The notes: generated from the sequence alone by a model not told the origin. A stretch of 64,000 bases of DNA from Angiostrongylus vasorum (GCA_018806985.1 JADANN010000452.1:186001-250000), one strand, 5' to 3'; shown: positions 47,161 to 57,844, counted from the stretch's first letter. Numbers and translations: made by a program.

Positions 47161-49448
47161 TTACTGAATTTTCTAAACCGGCCCTTGTTAAACAGCGTTT
47201 TATAGCTGCACTTACTTCATTTGAAATGAAGGGCAGGATGAACGGGACCTTATTGTCGCTAGAGTTATCGTTGGGGGGGCCTGTTTTTTCCTCTACACCT
47301 ATCCCGAGCTACAGTTTCGTAGCCATTAAAAATGGCTATTTGCCGCGCCAAGTTCCGGGACTCCTCTCTCTGCTCCCTTCCTGTGCACACGCTGGTAGCT
47401 GTTCGAAACATGTTTCTCACAAGCGCCCTTTTCGTATGAGAGGGCTGAGAGGAGAGGTAATGAACCAAGATGTTTTTACTACTTGGCTTTCGATACCATT
47501 GTAACGTAGCCGTTTTCTGATAGGTTAATTTGCACGTTCAGAAATGGAAACCTATGGCTTCTCTCGGGTGAATTTAATATACTCTGACTGTTCGTTCAAC
47601 AACTCGAAACACTTGACAGTTTCCTCTTCTGTTGAACAAATGACCAAGCAGTCATCTACATATCTACAGTAGAGTAACGGCCCGAGATCGATTACTGGTA
47701 TTTCCACCTCAGACATGAATTCAGTGGCAAGGCTCGGTGCCAGTCGTTGTCCCATTGCCAGCCCTCTCGTTTGTGCGTAATACCTCCCAGACCATCTGAA
47801 GATTAAGCAGTTTATGCACTCCTTTAAGAGTGTCATCAACTGCTGAATCGAGAAGCTATACATGTTTATTGCTGCTTCGTGCTGTATAAGGAGCTCGCGG
47901 ATGGCTTGCATAGCAGAGTCATTCGACACGTTTGTATGGAGGGCCGTGACGTCGAAGGACTCCATCACGTACGCGCTGTTGGGCTGCACAGGACGTAGAT
48001 GATCCAGGAACATTTAGGTGTTCCTTAGATGGGCTGGAATGTACTTCAACAACTGGGTAAGTATTAGGGTTATTAATCACGTTATTCTGTCCGTTGGCCC
48101 GTCCACGCAGCTGATGATAGGTCTGACCTTAAATAACGATGGATCGGTAGACAAGAGATCATCGCTGGATACTAACTTACGGGTTTTGATGAGTAAATAC
48201 AGGACGGGACATGTTACTATGTCAACTTTGAGTTGGAAGATAACTGATGGTTTTAACCCAGCCGCTCTTGCCATTTTAACTCATTCGTCGTTTAACTTTC
48301 GGTATTGACTTTTAAATTCCTTCTCAGACGATGGACGATAAAGGGAAACATCTTCAAGGTGCTTTTCCGTTATCTCAACATCTAAGTGATGGGGGAATTG
48401 CAACGAACTCTCCACCCTTATCACTAACCGACAGTCTTATGTTTTCGATCTTATCAGCTGTCTTACCTCCCGCATACCACGTTTTTGCATTTCAGTGAGG
48501 TTAGAGCAGTATCTCTTTGCACGATAGTGATTAAGGACCTTGAAAGTTTCATTCGTAAACGTCCGAAATTTAACTTCAACTTCATTATTGGGCTCTTGTT
48601 GTCTAAAGAACGGTTGAGGAAATGGTGGTACTGGTAGTGCCCTTACTTGTTGTTGTTCGCGCCTATTCAGCGCTTCAACCCTAGCTTTTTGCGGAGTCTA
48701 CTTTGAAGTTCATGCAAACTACATGCGACCCTATGCAAGGTTACCTTAGGAATGGGTTCAGATGGTGAGAAACTCGGTCCCAATTCTAATAACGAGCGCG
48801 CACCGCCAGGGAGAGTCATGCCTCCTAACACGGTTAGCCTTGATTTTCTTTGCACATTATTTATCCTACTGCGACACGTTTGATGTTCGTTGGCGGTGTT
48901 TCTGTATGCTCTCGAAGCCGTGTTATGCGATTTACTCAAAAGGTCTTCGAACTTTCTCCCGCAAGGTTACTTTAATATTAGACCTAATAGAACGGCAAAT
49001 CAACACTGACCCACCCATTATTCTCCTCCAGAGGCGGTCCTCCAAATACTGAGCACAACAGTTTTCCTTCTTCTCGCACTTCTTCCACTTGGCGAACACC
49101 TGATTTTGCTTGCTTCGTAGACAGGTGCGTAGTACTCTCAATTCGATGTCCAGTACTCGGTAGCTATCCTCTGGCAGTCCGCATATTCCGTGTAGTCGTT
49201 TTCGTTTTATGAATTTTGGAACTACTTGGTGTTTTAGGCAGCGGCGGAGAAAGTGTATCGCCTGTCGAGCTAAGACGATCTTTTGTCTGAGTGATAGTGC
49301 TTCTTTTGCAAGTCGGAAGTATCTTGCTGGTACATCTTGCAGTAACTCCCACGTCCGACTTTCTATTAACCTCGGCATTGATTGAATAATTCTTCCTACT
49401 TCTGTTTAGCAAACACGAAGTGTTATTTTATTTCTTTATTTACGTACA

Positions 49449-49485
49449 AGCTGACGTTTCGGCGGATTTCGCCTTCCTCAGACTT
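49449..49485 (-). ncRNA. candidate hammerhead-like motif, 5' repeat of the 46-49 kb PLE
   Basis: Minus strand: CTGAGGA, A, GGCG-AAAT-CCGCC (one-base bulge), GAAA, CGTC, AGCTTG; stem I 5' side is TAAGT, so stem I is poor in this copy. Confidence 0.5.
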
Positions 49486-49564
49486 AAGACCCTAGTTCTT
49501 AGAACGTACGGTTCTGGTCCGAGCCAGCTGTGCCTCGCCAAACGTCTCATTGTTCCGAGGCCGT

Positions 49565-49815
49565 GAAATTTATACCGTTTTTGTCTGGGAAAGGTCCACT
49601 CTCAGCATTCCAATTGGAAACGCTCTAGCCCAGCTATCCCGGGAATCCAGCGAGAATGACTTGACCAGCAGTCAACGATATTCACTTTGAAGGGAAAACT
49701 CTCAAGCAGCGCTCGAACCTATACACAAAAGTTGGAAGTCCTTCGATAGATGGGAGGAAACGAATCGAATGCAAGAAGTTTTACGGTCGTGAAAGGTGGG
49801 TCATGTAAAATAAAG
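49565..49815 (+). repeat. SINE-C, 5'-truncated copy
   Basis: Starts at TTTTTGTCTGGGAAAGG, keeps CGCTCTAGCCCAGCTATCC and CTCTCAAGCAGC, and ends in GTAAAATAAAGTAAGTAAAT. Confidence 0.75.
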
Positions 49816-50024
49816 TAAGTAAATAAAATTAGAGCATACTCATGCTACTTTTTTCGCAGTAATTTTTGTGAACTACACCTAGAGAGTATCTAATTAGGTC
49901 AACTACTTGACAGCGCAGCACTGATGGCTCATCGTAGTTGGGGGTACAGTACTATAAAGTAGTGTTCTTAATAACTCAAAAGACCGACTTTCTATAAACC
50001 TCGGCATAGATAGTTGATATATTT

Positions 50025-50440
50025 ATTTATGTGATCTTATAAACTGATCTTCTTTAGCTGATGCGAGGTTGGTATAGGTGTTCGTTGACGTTGTCGTTGT
50101 TGTTGGTGTTGTTTGTCGATGGCTGACGTTTCGGCGATTTCGCCTTCCTCAGAGCCTGGACGTATTTTATATTAGAATACTTTAGTTATTCGGTGTAAAA
50201 GGCTAAAGTATTAATGAAGATCAAAGTTTTAAATAGATGGTGGGTTAAACTTTGATCTTCATTAACTACAGCCTTTACACCGAATAACTAAAGTATTCTA
50301 ATATAAAATACGTCCAGGCTCTGAAGGCAGCAGTCAGCCATCTGACAACATCAACAACAACGACAACGTCAACAACACCTGTACCAACCTCGGATCAGCT
50401 AAAGAAGATCAGTTTATAAGACCACATAAATAAAGTAGTG
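50025..50440. mobile_element. PLE-end palindrome (MITE-like), ~190 bp arms
   Basis: Left arm about 50030-50225, right arm about 50253-50437, nearly perfect complements with ~30 bp between them. Arms share GATCTTATAAACTGATCTTC, GTATTTTATATTAGAATACT and TTATTCGGTGTAAA. Each arm ends outward in the PLE-type terminus; the left arm carries an intact hammerhead core, the right arm a deletion of it. No coding sequence inside. Confidence 0.88.
50121..50156 (-). ncRNA. candidate hammerhead ribozyme, best-paired copy
   Basis: Minus strand: stem I GGCT/AGCC (4 bp), CTGAGGA, extra A, stem II GGCG-AAAT-CGCC (4 bp), GAAA, CGTC. All canonical core residues are present; only the extra A after A9 departs from consensus. 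Confidence 0.68.
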
Positions 50441-50689
50441 TTCATTGCTCGGCCATGATCACTCAAGCTGAGAAATTAGCTTGAGGTTTCTAGTATGGAC
50501 GCTCAGCTAAAAGAAAACCGATCATGCGGCCGAGCCTGAAGCGGTAGCAGTGGTTACTTTTTTTCCTGAATACCAATAGAAATAAAGTTAATCCTGTCAA
50601 AAATTTGATACCGTCAGGGTTATTGAACAAATGGAGCACGCTGATCATCTCTGATATGCAACTGGAACAAATGGAGCTTTAATAGTAAC

Positions 50690-51455
50690 CGCTTCAATGA
50701 TGCTGAGATAGTTGCGAAACTCGGGACCGCAGGTGTCTGCGGTGGGGAATGAAAGCGCTATTACCCTTTCGGGGGTTAATGTGTTCACTACCACACGATG
50801 CGGGTCCTTCGTTTCGCCTGTCTCTCAGCTAGTTCTATCGGTCAGTGCCATGAGCAATCGCCTGTTAGCGAGATTGATCTGGAGAGCCCAAATCGACAAT
50901 CAACCAAGTTAAGCTGAGGCTGTAGTTGTAATCACAATTTCAACTTATTATTTACTGCCTACATTTTTTTAATGGCAGGGTATGTTGCTAAATACAACTT
51001 CAATGATGCTGAAGTATTTTCAGAACTCGGACCGCAGATGTCTGCTGTAGGGAACGAACGCGCTATTACCCTTTCGGGGGGGGCTAAAGCGTTCACTACC
51101 ACACCATGCGGGTCCTCGGTTCTCCACATCAATCCCGTTGACGAGTGATTGTTGATGGTAGTGATCGATAGAACCAGCTGAGAGACAGACCAAACGAAGA
51201 ACATACACTGTCATTAAAAAGAGTAGGCAGTAAATAATAAGTTAGAATTGTGATTATAAAAATAAGGGGTAATAACTATAGCCTCAGCTAAAATTGTGAG
51301 TATAACTGCTGCCTCAGCTTAACTCTGTTCATTGCCGATTTTGGCCCGCCAGATGAATCTCGCTGATGGGTGATTGCTGATGGCATTCGCCGATAAAACA
51401 AGCTGAGAGACAGGCGAAACGAGGGACCCACATGGTCTGGTGGTCACCTTCCTCT
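50690..51455. repeat. cluster of SINE-B copies, both orientations
   Basis: At least three units: plus at 50.69-50.93 kb, a plus/minus foldback at 50.98-51.23 kb, and minus at 51.24-51.45 kb. Shared blocks are CAATGATGCTGA, GGGAACGAACGCGCTATTAC and AGCTGAGAGACAG. The recurring TTATTTACTGCCTAC element borders the units. Confidence 0.8.
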
Positions 51456-51959
51456 CTGGTGTCGCCAACTCGAATTTTATTCATGTTTATGTGTGTCACA
51501 GACTCCTTCTAGATCGAATGCATTCGACTCATTTGTATATATTTCCCAAAGGCCTCCGTACGTGTCGCAGACGCTGATCTGCGAGAACACAAAGTATTGT
51601 GCTGGGTTTTCTTTTGTTGGTACTTGGTCTATTTTTCGAAGCAATTTAAGTGATTCATTCTTCTCATACTTTCATGATTATGGTCTAGTATAACATCCAA
51701 AATATTCTTCTCCCATGCCCTTCAACATTAGACGGTTCATGAGCAGGGCAAGTTCTTCCTTCTACTTATGCACTCTCTGATCCTGTCGTTTTAGATGATT
51801 TATCCCATGTTGTTTCCCAGAAAAGGCACGACGCGATTAGCTAATCGCTGCTTTCAATAATGACAAAGAGCGAAATGCCTGAGGCCACAAGTGCTATTTT
51901 TCAATGGCTGATCATAAAAGCATTGAAATGAATATCAAAGAATTGTGAGAAGAGGTACC

Positions 51960-52067
51960 TTATACATTTTTAGTCGTACTCGTGGCATAAACACGCAGTG
52001 ATGATAAAAGGAGTATGCCAATCATAAAGATGATCATCTCGGCAACGTAAACTGTCACAGTAACAAT
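51960..52067 (-). CDS. possible terminal exon with one membrane segment
   Basis: After a CTGCTTCAG acceptor, one frame reads IVTVTVYVAEMIIFMIGILL and continues to a stop at 51960 (35 codons plus stop), which looks like a C-terminal transmembrane helix. The other frames of the same stretch give a Cys-rich alternative. No linked upstream exon could be proven. Confidence 0.22.
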   Translation of the reverse strand: MVTVTVYVAEMIIFMIGILLLSSLRVYATSTTKNV

Positions 52068-52269
52068 CTGAAGCAGTGCGGCTTGAGAAAAGTCTGGGAG
52101 GAACAAAATCCATTGCTTTCAGGGAACAATCTAACAAGGACAGCCTCGTTTTGGCCACTCAGTGGTTTTGGCTCTTGTTCAGGCGTGCATTTTCTCAGAA
52201 ATGCTAAGAAAGCGATAGTATTCATGGTTAAGAAGATTTTCTATTGTATTAACTACAACATAAATCATA

Positions 52270-52500
52270 TTGGGCATAGCGCAGCGGTTACAGGTGTTCT
52301 GCAACATACAGTGGATCGATCGCGGGCTCGTTTCTACTTCCCGAGCTCACTAAGTCCCACACCGCTCACGAGTCGATAAATTGGTACCAGACTTGTCTGA
52401 GAGGATAAGAAACGCTAAATTGACACGTCGCTAGGCAACTGCAATCTTGTATATGCCAGATTTGTATCCAACCATTTCTACAATGTAAGAGATGGAATCG
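52270..52500 (+). repeat. SINE-A, strongly diverged copy
   Basis: Head GGGCATAGCGCAGCGGTTA (A-box-like), GTGGATCGATCGCGG, and ATTGGTACCAGACTTGTCTG, with a diverged 3' part. Confidence 0.68.
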
Positions 52501-52789
52501 AACGTATCCGCGTTCCTCAGCACTGGTTGACGTCATGTTGTTGGCCAACTCTCTAGGAATTTCCTCAACATTCAACTCCTCCAGCACTTCCATTCCACAT
52601 TCACCAACAGAGCACATTTCCATTTCATTAACAATTTACATCAGCAAATCACAGACTTAGAAAAAAATCTTAGCAATTTAGGAATTCCACATTTCCATTG
52701 GGAAGTCCAACCAAGAGCAAACTAATGGCAGGAATTGTCGTCATTTCGGAGAAAACAGAAGTCTGTGACGAAATGGCTCATGAAAATAA

Positions 52790-53072
52790 AAGGATAAAGC
52801 TCTCGGCGTTGATCATTCCCTCGGGGAAGCGCCGTGAATTCGACTTCACTAAGCGTCGCTTGGAGATGATTGAATTCATATATGGCCTTTATAATGACTC
52901 GCGGTGGCCTACCGATGTATCGAATCAGTGCTGCTGTCATCCCAGATAAGTCTGGCACCAACTGTCCCACCCCGGAGGGGGCGGAAGGCTTGGTGGGCCA
53001 TGGGCGTTGGGATCGATTTCACGTGTGTGTTGCAGGGCGTCTCCGACCACTGCGCCACACGCGCCCCTTGGA
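52790..53072 (-). repeat. SINE-A copy, full length
   Basis: Minus strand from GGCGCGTGTGGCGCAGTGG to the TTTATCC tail; well preserved. Confidence 0.9.
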
Positions 53073-53729
53073 ATGGCTCATACCAATCTATAATGGTGGA
53101 AACTGCCTTTAGGTAATGTCTGTAGTTCGAACCAACTGATGCCTTGTCATAGATCTTCATGCTATTAAACGTCTTGCCGCTTGTCTTCGTAGTCATTTTT
53201 TGTTCATTTCTGTGACAGCTTTGTAATTTGTCATTTTTTTCTATATTTCTGCGTTTCTACCTCTTTTTTTTTCACCACTGTACTTAAAATTCGGCTTTCC
53301 CTTTACGAAGAGCCCAATACCTATTTGATGTTACTGATTCAAAGTCCTCATGGAACGGTGAACAGGCAATTTTTGAGGTGTCCATTACGAGTTTTCGAAG
53401 CAGTTAGAAACCAACAGAACAGAACAGAACACTAATCTGAACCCACCCAAAAGCTTTCGAATTGCTCCCACCATTCATCTTTTCGCATGACCAGCTTTGC
53501 ATCGGAGAACTTTAGCAATGAATTGAAGAGTTAGAGTAATCAGATATGTGGTGATACACAAAAGTCGGCTAGAATTTTGTTGAGAATCGCTTTTGAATTA
53601 TGGAGTGTACCATTTATTGTACTTATTTAAAATCGACCCTTGTATACTCGTATGCGTTAGCAGGGAAATGAATTTATATACTTGACATTTTATTAAAAAA
53701 CTCATTTGCATTCTTTAAGCATACGCTAA

Positions 53730-54090
53730 GGGCACGTCTGGCGCAGTGGTCGGAGGCACCCTGCAACACAAACGTGGAATCGATCCCCACGCCCATGACC
53801 CACCAAGCCTTCCATCCCTCCGAAGTCGGCAAATTGGCACCATACTTGTCTGGGAGGATAGCAGCACTGGCTCGATACATCGGCAGGCACTGGCTCGATA
53901 CATCGGCAGGCACTGGCTCGATACATCGGCATGCACTGGCTCGATACATCGGCAGGCCACCGCGTGTCATTGTAAAGGCCGAATACGCATATTTAATATG
54001 CATTCAGTCACCTCCAACGATACTTAATTAAGTCGAATGCATGGCTCATCCCTAAGGCATTGATCAATGCCGAGAGCTTTGTCCTTTTTT
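53730..54090 (+). repeat. SINE-A copy with internal 23-bp tandem repeat
   Basis: Otherwise standard element in which the GGCTCGATACATCGGCAGG segment is present four times in tandem (about 53865-53950). Confidence 0.9.
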
Positions 54091-54689
54091 TGATAGCTGT
54101 TATATATCCAATACTTGTCCTTTACTTATTCGTTACTCCGGCGTTATATGTTTGATATTATTCGATTTCTTTTCTTCAAGTTTCCTGGTAAATATTCCTA
54201 AGAACCAATGCTTTAGTTGGAATCTGTTTCATGACACCATGAGACGAGGATATCTCACTAGTATTCGTGCCCTTCAATACGCAGCAGAACAACCAGGACT
54301 CTCAGCCCACGGGGGTAAGGAAATTGGTATCAAAATTGTTCGTGAAGCTCCTTCGCGCATACATGCATTGTTCCAGTGCATGGGCATCACTGAATAACTT
54401 AGACTTTTGTCATTGGGAGAGGACTTCGAAATTTCGTCTTTCTAAACCGATGGAACTGTGGGGTTTTTGAAGCGAATGAATTGTTTTTTATTCCCATCTT
54501 CTTTCATCGACGCTCCTACCACTCAAGTAGTGAAGCAATTGAGAAAGCGCGATTTCATTCAACACACATACACTACGGCATTTACAAGTGGGTTGCGAAT
54601 GTTTACTGTTTCGTAAGTTGAAGCTCTGTTCTAAACTTTCCAATGATTTTAGAAGTTTGAATTCATAAGAATTTATTAAGGCGGCGTTT

Positions 54690-55380
54690 AGCACAGTGGT
54701 AGTGAAACTTTAAACGGGGCTTTCTTTTGGCCATGTGTTTCGCTTGGGCGCGTCGCTCTCCTTCTAAACTTACCTCGTGGAGTTCTCGAAATAGAAATTT
54801 TTGCCCTTACGGCAGGGATTTCAGAGATGAATATATTGGCGAAACGGGCAGACCTTTGTGTATCCGTATAAAAGAACATCTAGATGGCAAACGAAAGCTA
54901 AAGCAAAGTACCTCACTAGGCACGCATAGGATACAAAAGCAAAGCGCAGACGATTTTGAAGTAAAAGTCAATATCCTTGCGCAGGAGACTAAAACACCAG
55001 CGCGAAAACTTCCCTGACCCCGTATGTTCGCATCAATTTCTGATGTGGGATGGTGCAGTCATCAACCTTATGCGACTATAATCAGCTGTTCTAATCTTCC
55101 TCATTGGAAGGCACGTAAAAAGCGGTGAGTTTTTTCGAGAAGCTGTTGACCATGTTATTACCATAGCTTTTCGTCTTTTTGTAAGTGTCATTGAAGCGTT
55201 TGGCCTAGTAAATTATATGTCAGTATACCCTTCCAGGCTCTGAAGAAGGCGATACTGCCGAAACGTCAGCTACTGTTGTATTGTATTGTGTTTTTCTATG
55301 GAAGTAAATGTATGCTGGTTAACAACCTCGCGATTGCTGAACAAGAAAACGACGCATTCATATTCCATTGTCGAGACTAG
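54690..55380 (+). mobile_element. Penelope-like element, 3' fragment
   Basis: Plus strand: GIY-YIG segment DEYIGETGRPLCIRIKEHLD followed by KQSADDFEVKVNILAQETKT (54.83-55.02 kb), decayed 3' region, then a terminus with the hammerhead motif and a GGTTAACAACCTCGCGATTG end block like the 45 kb element. RT is absent (5' truncation). Confidence 0.83.
55236..55270 (+). ncRNA. candidate hammerhead ribozyme, 3' end of the 55 kb PLE
   Basis: Plus strand: GGCT, CTGAAGA, A, stem II GGCG-ATAC-TGCC (one G-T wobble), GAAA, CGTC, AGCTA. On the same strand as the GIY-YIG coding remnant. Confidence 0.63.
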
Positions 55381-55594
55381 TAGAAAGTCGATCCTGGGAG
55401 CACCAATCTTTCCTCGTTAAATTTTAATGAAACCAGTTCTTGGTGTAATACAATTTTTTCTTGATTAGGAAACACGATACTGTTAGTAGCAAGATTTATT
55501 CAATACAATACTGGATGACTGATATTTCGGCAGTTTCTTATGCAGGGCTCTGTGCTGGTCCCCACTAATAACTTAAGGGGACTCAAGCACATGG

Positions 55595-55865
55595 ATGCAG
55601 GTAGTACAGTGGTTATAGACGCCATAGACGCCTTGCAATACACACAGGATCGATCCCGCACCCCAGACTTCCAAGCTTTCCATCCTTCCGCAAAATAGTA
55701 GCAGACCTATCTGAAAGGATAGCAGCACTGACAACATCCAGTAGGCCACAGCAAGTCATCGTCTTGGCCACATATGCATTCAGTCACCTCTAACGATGCT
55801 TAATGGAATCGAATGCAAGGCGCATCCCTCAAAAGTTGATCAATGCCGGGAGCTTTATCCTTTAC
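55595..55865 (+). repeat. SINE-A, diverged copy
   Basis: Landmarks: GCAGGTAGTACAGTGGTTA, AGGATCGATCCCGCACC, ATATGCATTCAGTCACCTC, AAAGTTGATCAATGCCGGG and tail TTTATCCTTTACC. Confidence 0.75.
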
Positions 55866-56247
55866 CTCTTTATTAACAGCCTCTTGTTCACTCATCAAAA
55901 AAAACTGTGTGTTATTGATCAATGCCGTAGTTAGAAGAAAGTCGGTCCTGGTAATTTCTGAAGTGTTTGGAAACGCTATGACTGTTTGCATACGAATATC
56001 CCTTTCTGTTTCGTAAAGCGCGATAGAAAACCTGATTGTTCGTTAGGTGCCTTCCACTATACACGTCGTTTTTGGTTCAATCAATGCTACGTGCAATCCA
56101 AGCCCTCTATCTTTCTGGTGTAGGCAAATTGCTGTGAAACCTGTCTGGCAGAACGCTGACGTATAGGAATGACCCAAAGTTTCCCTGAATAGGTAACATA
56201 GACCTCAAAACAAATTTACGATGTTACGAATGGAGTCGAATGCATGA

Positions 56248-56355
56248 TGCACACCTAGCGAATTGCTCAACGGCAAAGGGTTTCTCCTGTGTCTATTGTG
56301 CAAAAACTGCAAAGGAGAAGCCCTTTGCCGTTGAGCAATTCGCTAGGTGCGCATC
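56248..56355. repeat. ~40-bp-arm inverted repeat
   Basis: Arms include CACACCTAGCGAATTGCTCA and its complement on the right, separated by roughly 27 bp, with further flanking matches (GCAAAA, CATGATG). The left arm lies at the tail of a decayed SINE-A-like sequence (56.03-56.25 kb). Confidence 0.85.
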
Positions 56356-56555
56356 ATGTCCATTGTGCAAAAAACTTAAGAAGTAAGAGATGATACTGAG
56401 ACTACATCATGTTTATAGGTTCATACGAAACTCTTTAAATTCTCTTAAATGAAACACAACGGTCACGTTGACAAGCGCTCGAACAGACAGGACTGGACAT
56501 CGAGAGTGGCCATTGAACAAGCAAGATCAGACATGCACAGTGGCGATGAGTTCAT

Positions 56556-57507
56556 CTGTGGAGTTTCAGTTCCAAGGAATCAGCTCCACCACACCAACAG
56601 CGACAACAACAACGACAACGACAACACCATCAAATACGACAGAAACAACTGAACAAAAAAGAGACCACCGAACAGAAAAACTTCCCTAGCAACTGAGAAA
56701 ATCGCTCTCTAGGCAGGTGTAAACACTTGGCATGAACTCACTCACAAAGGCGATAGTCGAAATTGAACAGTCTCGGCCTGCATGGCCGTACCTGATCATT
56801 GTTTATTCTAGAGTTCACGAACTTTTACGACCCCTGACTAAATGTTTGCCGAGGCTTTTTCTCTTTCCTGCTTCGAATTTGTCCGATCGAAATGCCATCA
56901 AGCTGAAGAGGTCGCCATAAAAATTCCACACGATTGTCAGCCATAAGCGGATTTTTGATGTGTCGCTCACACATATCAACATTGGAGATTCTACGTTACA
57001 TGGTGAATAAATTACCAAAGGATCTGCTAAGGATCTCTGTGGAGTTTCAGTTCCAAGGAAACAGCTCCACCACACCAACAGCGACAACAACAACGACAAC
57101 GACAACAACAACAAATACGACAGAAACAACTGAACAAAAAGAGACCACCGAACAGAAAACTTCCTAGCAACTGAGAAAATCGCTCTCTAGGCAGGTGTAA
57201 ACACTTGGCATGAACTCACTCACAAAGGCGATAGTCGAAATTGAACAGTCTCGGCCTGCATGGCCGTACCTGAACATTGTTTATTCTAGAGTTCACGAAC
57301 TTTTACGACCCCTGACTAAATGTTTGCCGAGGCTTTTTCTCTTTCCTGCTTCGAATTTGTCCGATCGAAATGCCATCAAGCTGAAGAGGTCGCCATAAAA
57401 ATTCCACACGATTGTCAGCCATAAGCGGATTTTTGATGTGTCGCTCACACATTAACATTGGAGATTCTACGTTACATGGTGAATAAATTACCAAAGGATC
57501 TGCTAAT
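56556..57507 (+). repeat. ~480 bp tandem duplication with Thr-rich frame
   Basis: Two copies (56556-57036 and 57037-57507) about 97 percent identical by eye. Each starts with GTGGAGTTTCAGTTCCAAGG, where TTTCAG could be an acceptor, and runs into ACAACA/ACGACA repeats encoding STTPTATTTT-type sequence. Copy 2 reads through to a stop after EQKETTEQKTS. Copy 1 has one extra A and changes frame after EQK. A mucin-like O-glycosylated exon is possible, but no signal peptide or linked exon was found. Confidence 0.75.
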
Positions 57508-57607
57508 ATGACAGACGTAAGCTGAGAGCTGTCGAATTATTCTGTTCAAGATGCCGCGATTTCCTTTGTAATATAGAAGTTCTACTGTAATTTGGAAGTT
57601 TCTAGAA

Positions 57608-57840
57608 CCAATACCAGGATCCACCACTGTACTGGTATCAAACTAGTCACATGCTGGCAAGTCTCCCACTGATCCACAAGGGCTGCGACTGCCTGTCGTG
57701 GTGATGACTTGGGCAGATTTTAGCCATCCTGACCTCCGGATTCCAGGGAACCACAATGGCTTAACCAGCTAATCTCCGAAGAATAGAGATTATGCTGGGG
57801 CCCGCACAACCAGTGAGGACGGGCGATTTGAGCATCAAGT
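57608..57840 (-). repeat. repeat D, partial copy
   Basis: From ACCAATACCAGGATCCACCA (plus strand) to the CAGTGAGGACGGGCGAT region, diverged terminus at the right; about 60 percent of the full element. Confidence 0.8.
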
Positions 57841-57844
57841 GTAG

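Larger units (their letters stand above)
45938..49490 (-). mobile_element. Penelope-like element with direct terminal repeats
   Basis: Minus strand. Direct repeats at about 45938-46035 and 49395-49486 share GTGTTATTTTATTTCTTTAT and the hammerhead-like motif in the same orientation. Coding remnants in order: N-terminal RLIESRTWELLQDVPARYF (49.3 kb), linker, ILTQLLK region, RT ESFDVTALHTNV, GLAMGQRLAPSLATEFMS and LLYCRYVDDCLVI (~47.65 kb), FTREKP, then a GIY-YIG remnant (46.45-46.65 kb). Frameshifts are numerous. A foldback SINE-B pair (46.69-47.16 kb) interrupts the endonuclease part. It is the longest PLE in the window and related to, but distinct from, the 40 kb copy. Confidence 0.9.

Noticed and set aside
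50712..51204. Short frames with repeated SQLVLSI-type segments on both strands
   Set aside because: They are translations of SINE-B units in opposite orientations.
53715..54003. Cys/Tyr-repeat frames (MYRASACRCIEPV-type) that look like a repetitive protein
   Set aside because: They are six-frame shadows of the SINE-A copy and its 23-bp tandem repeat; similar frames occur in every SINE-A.
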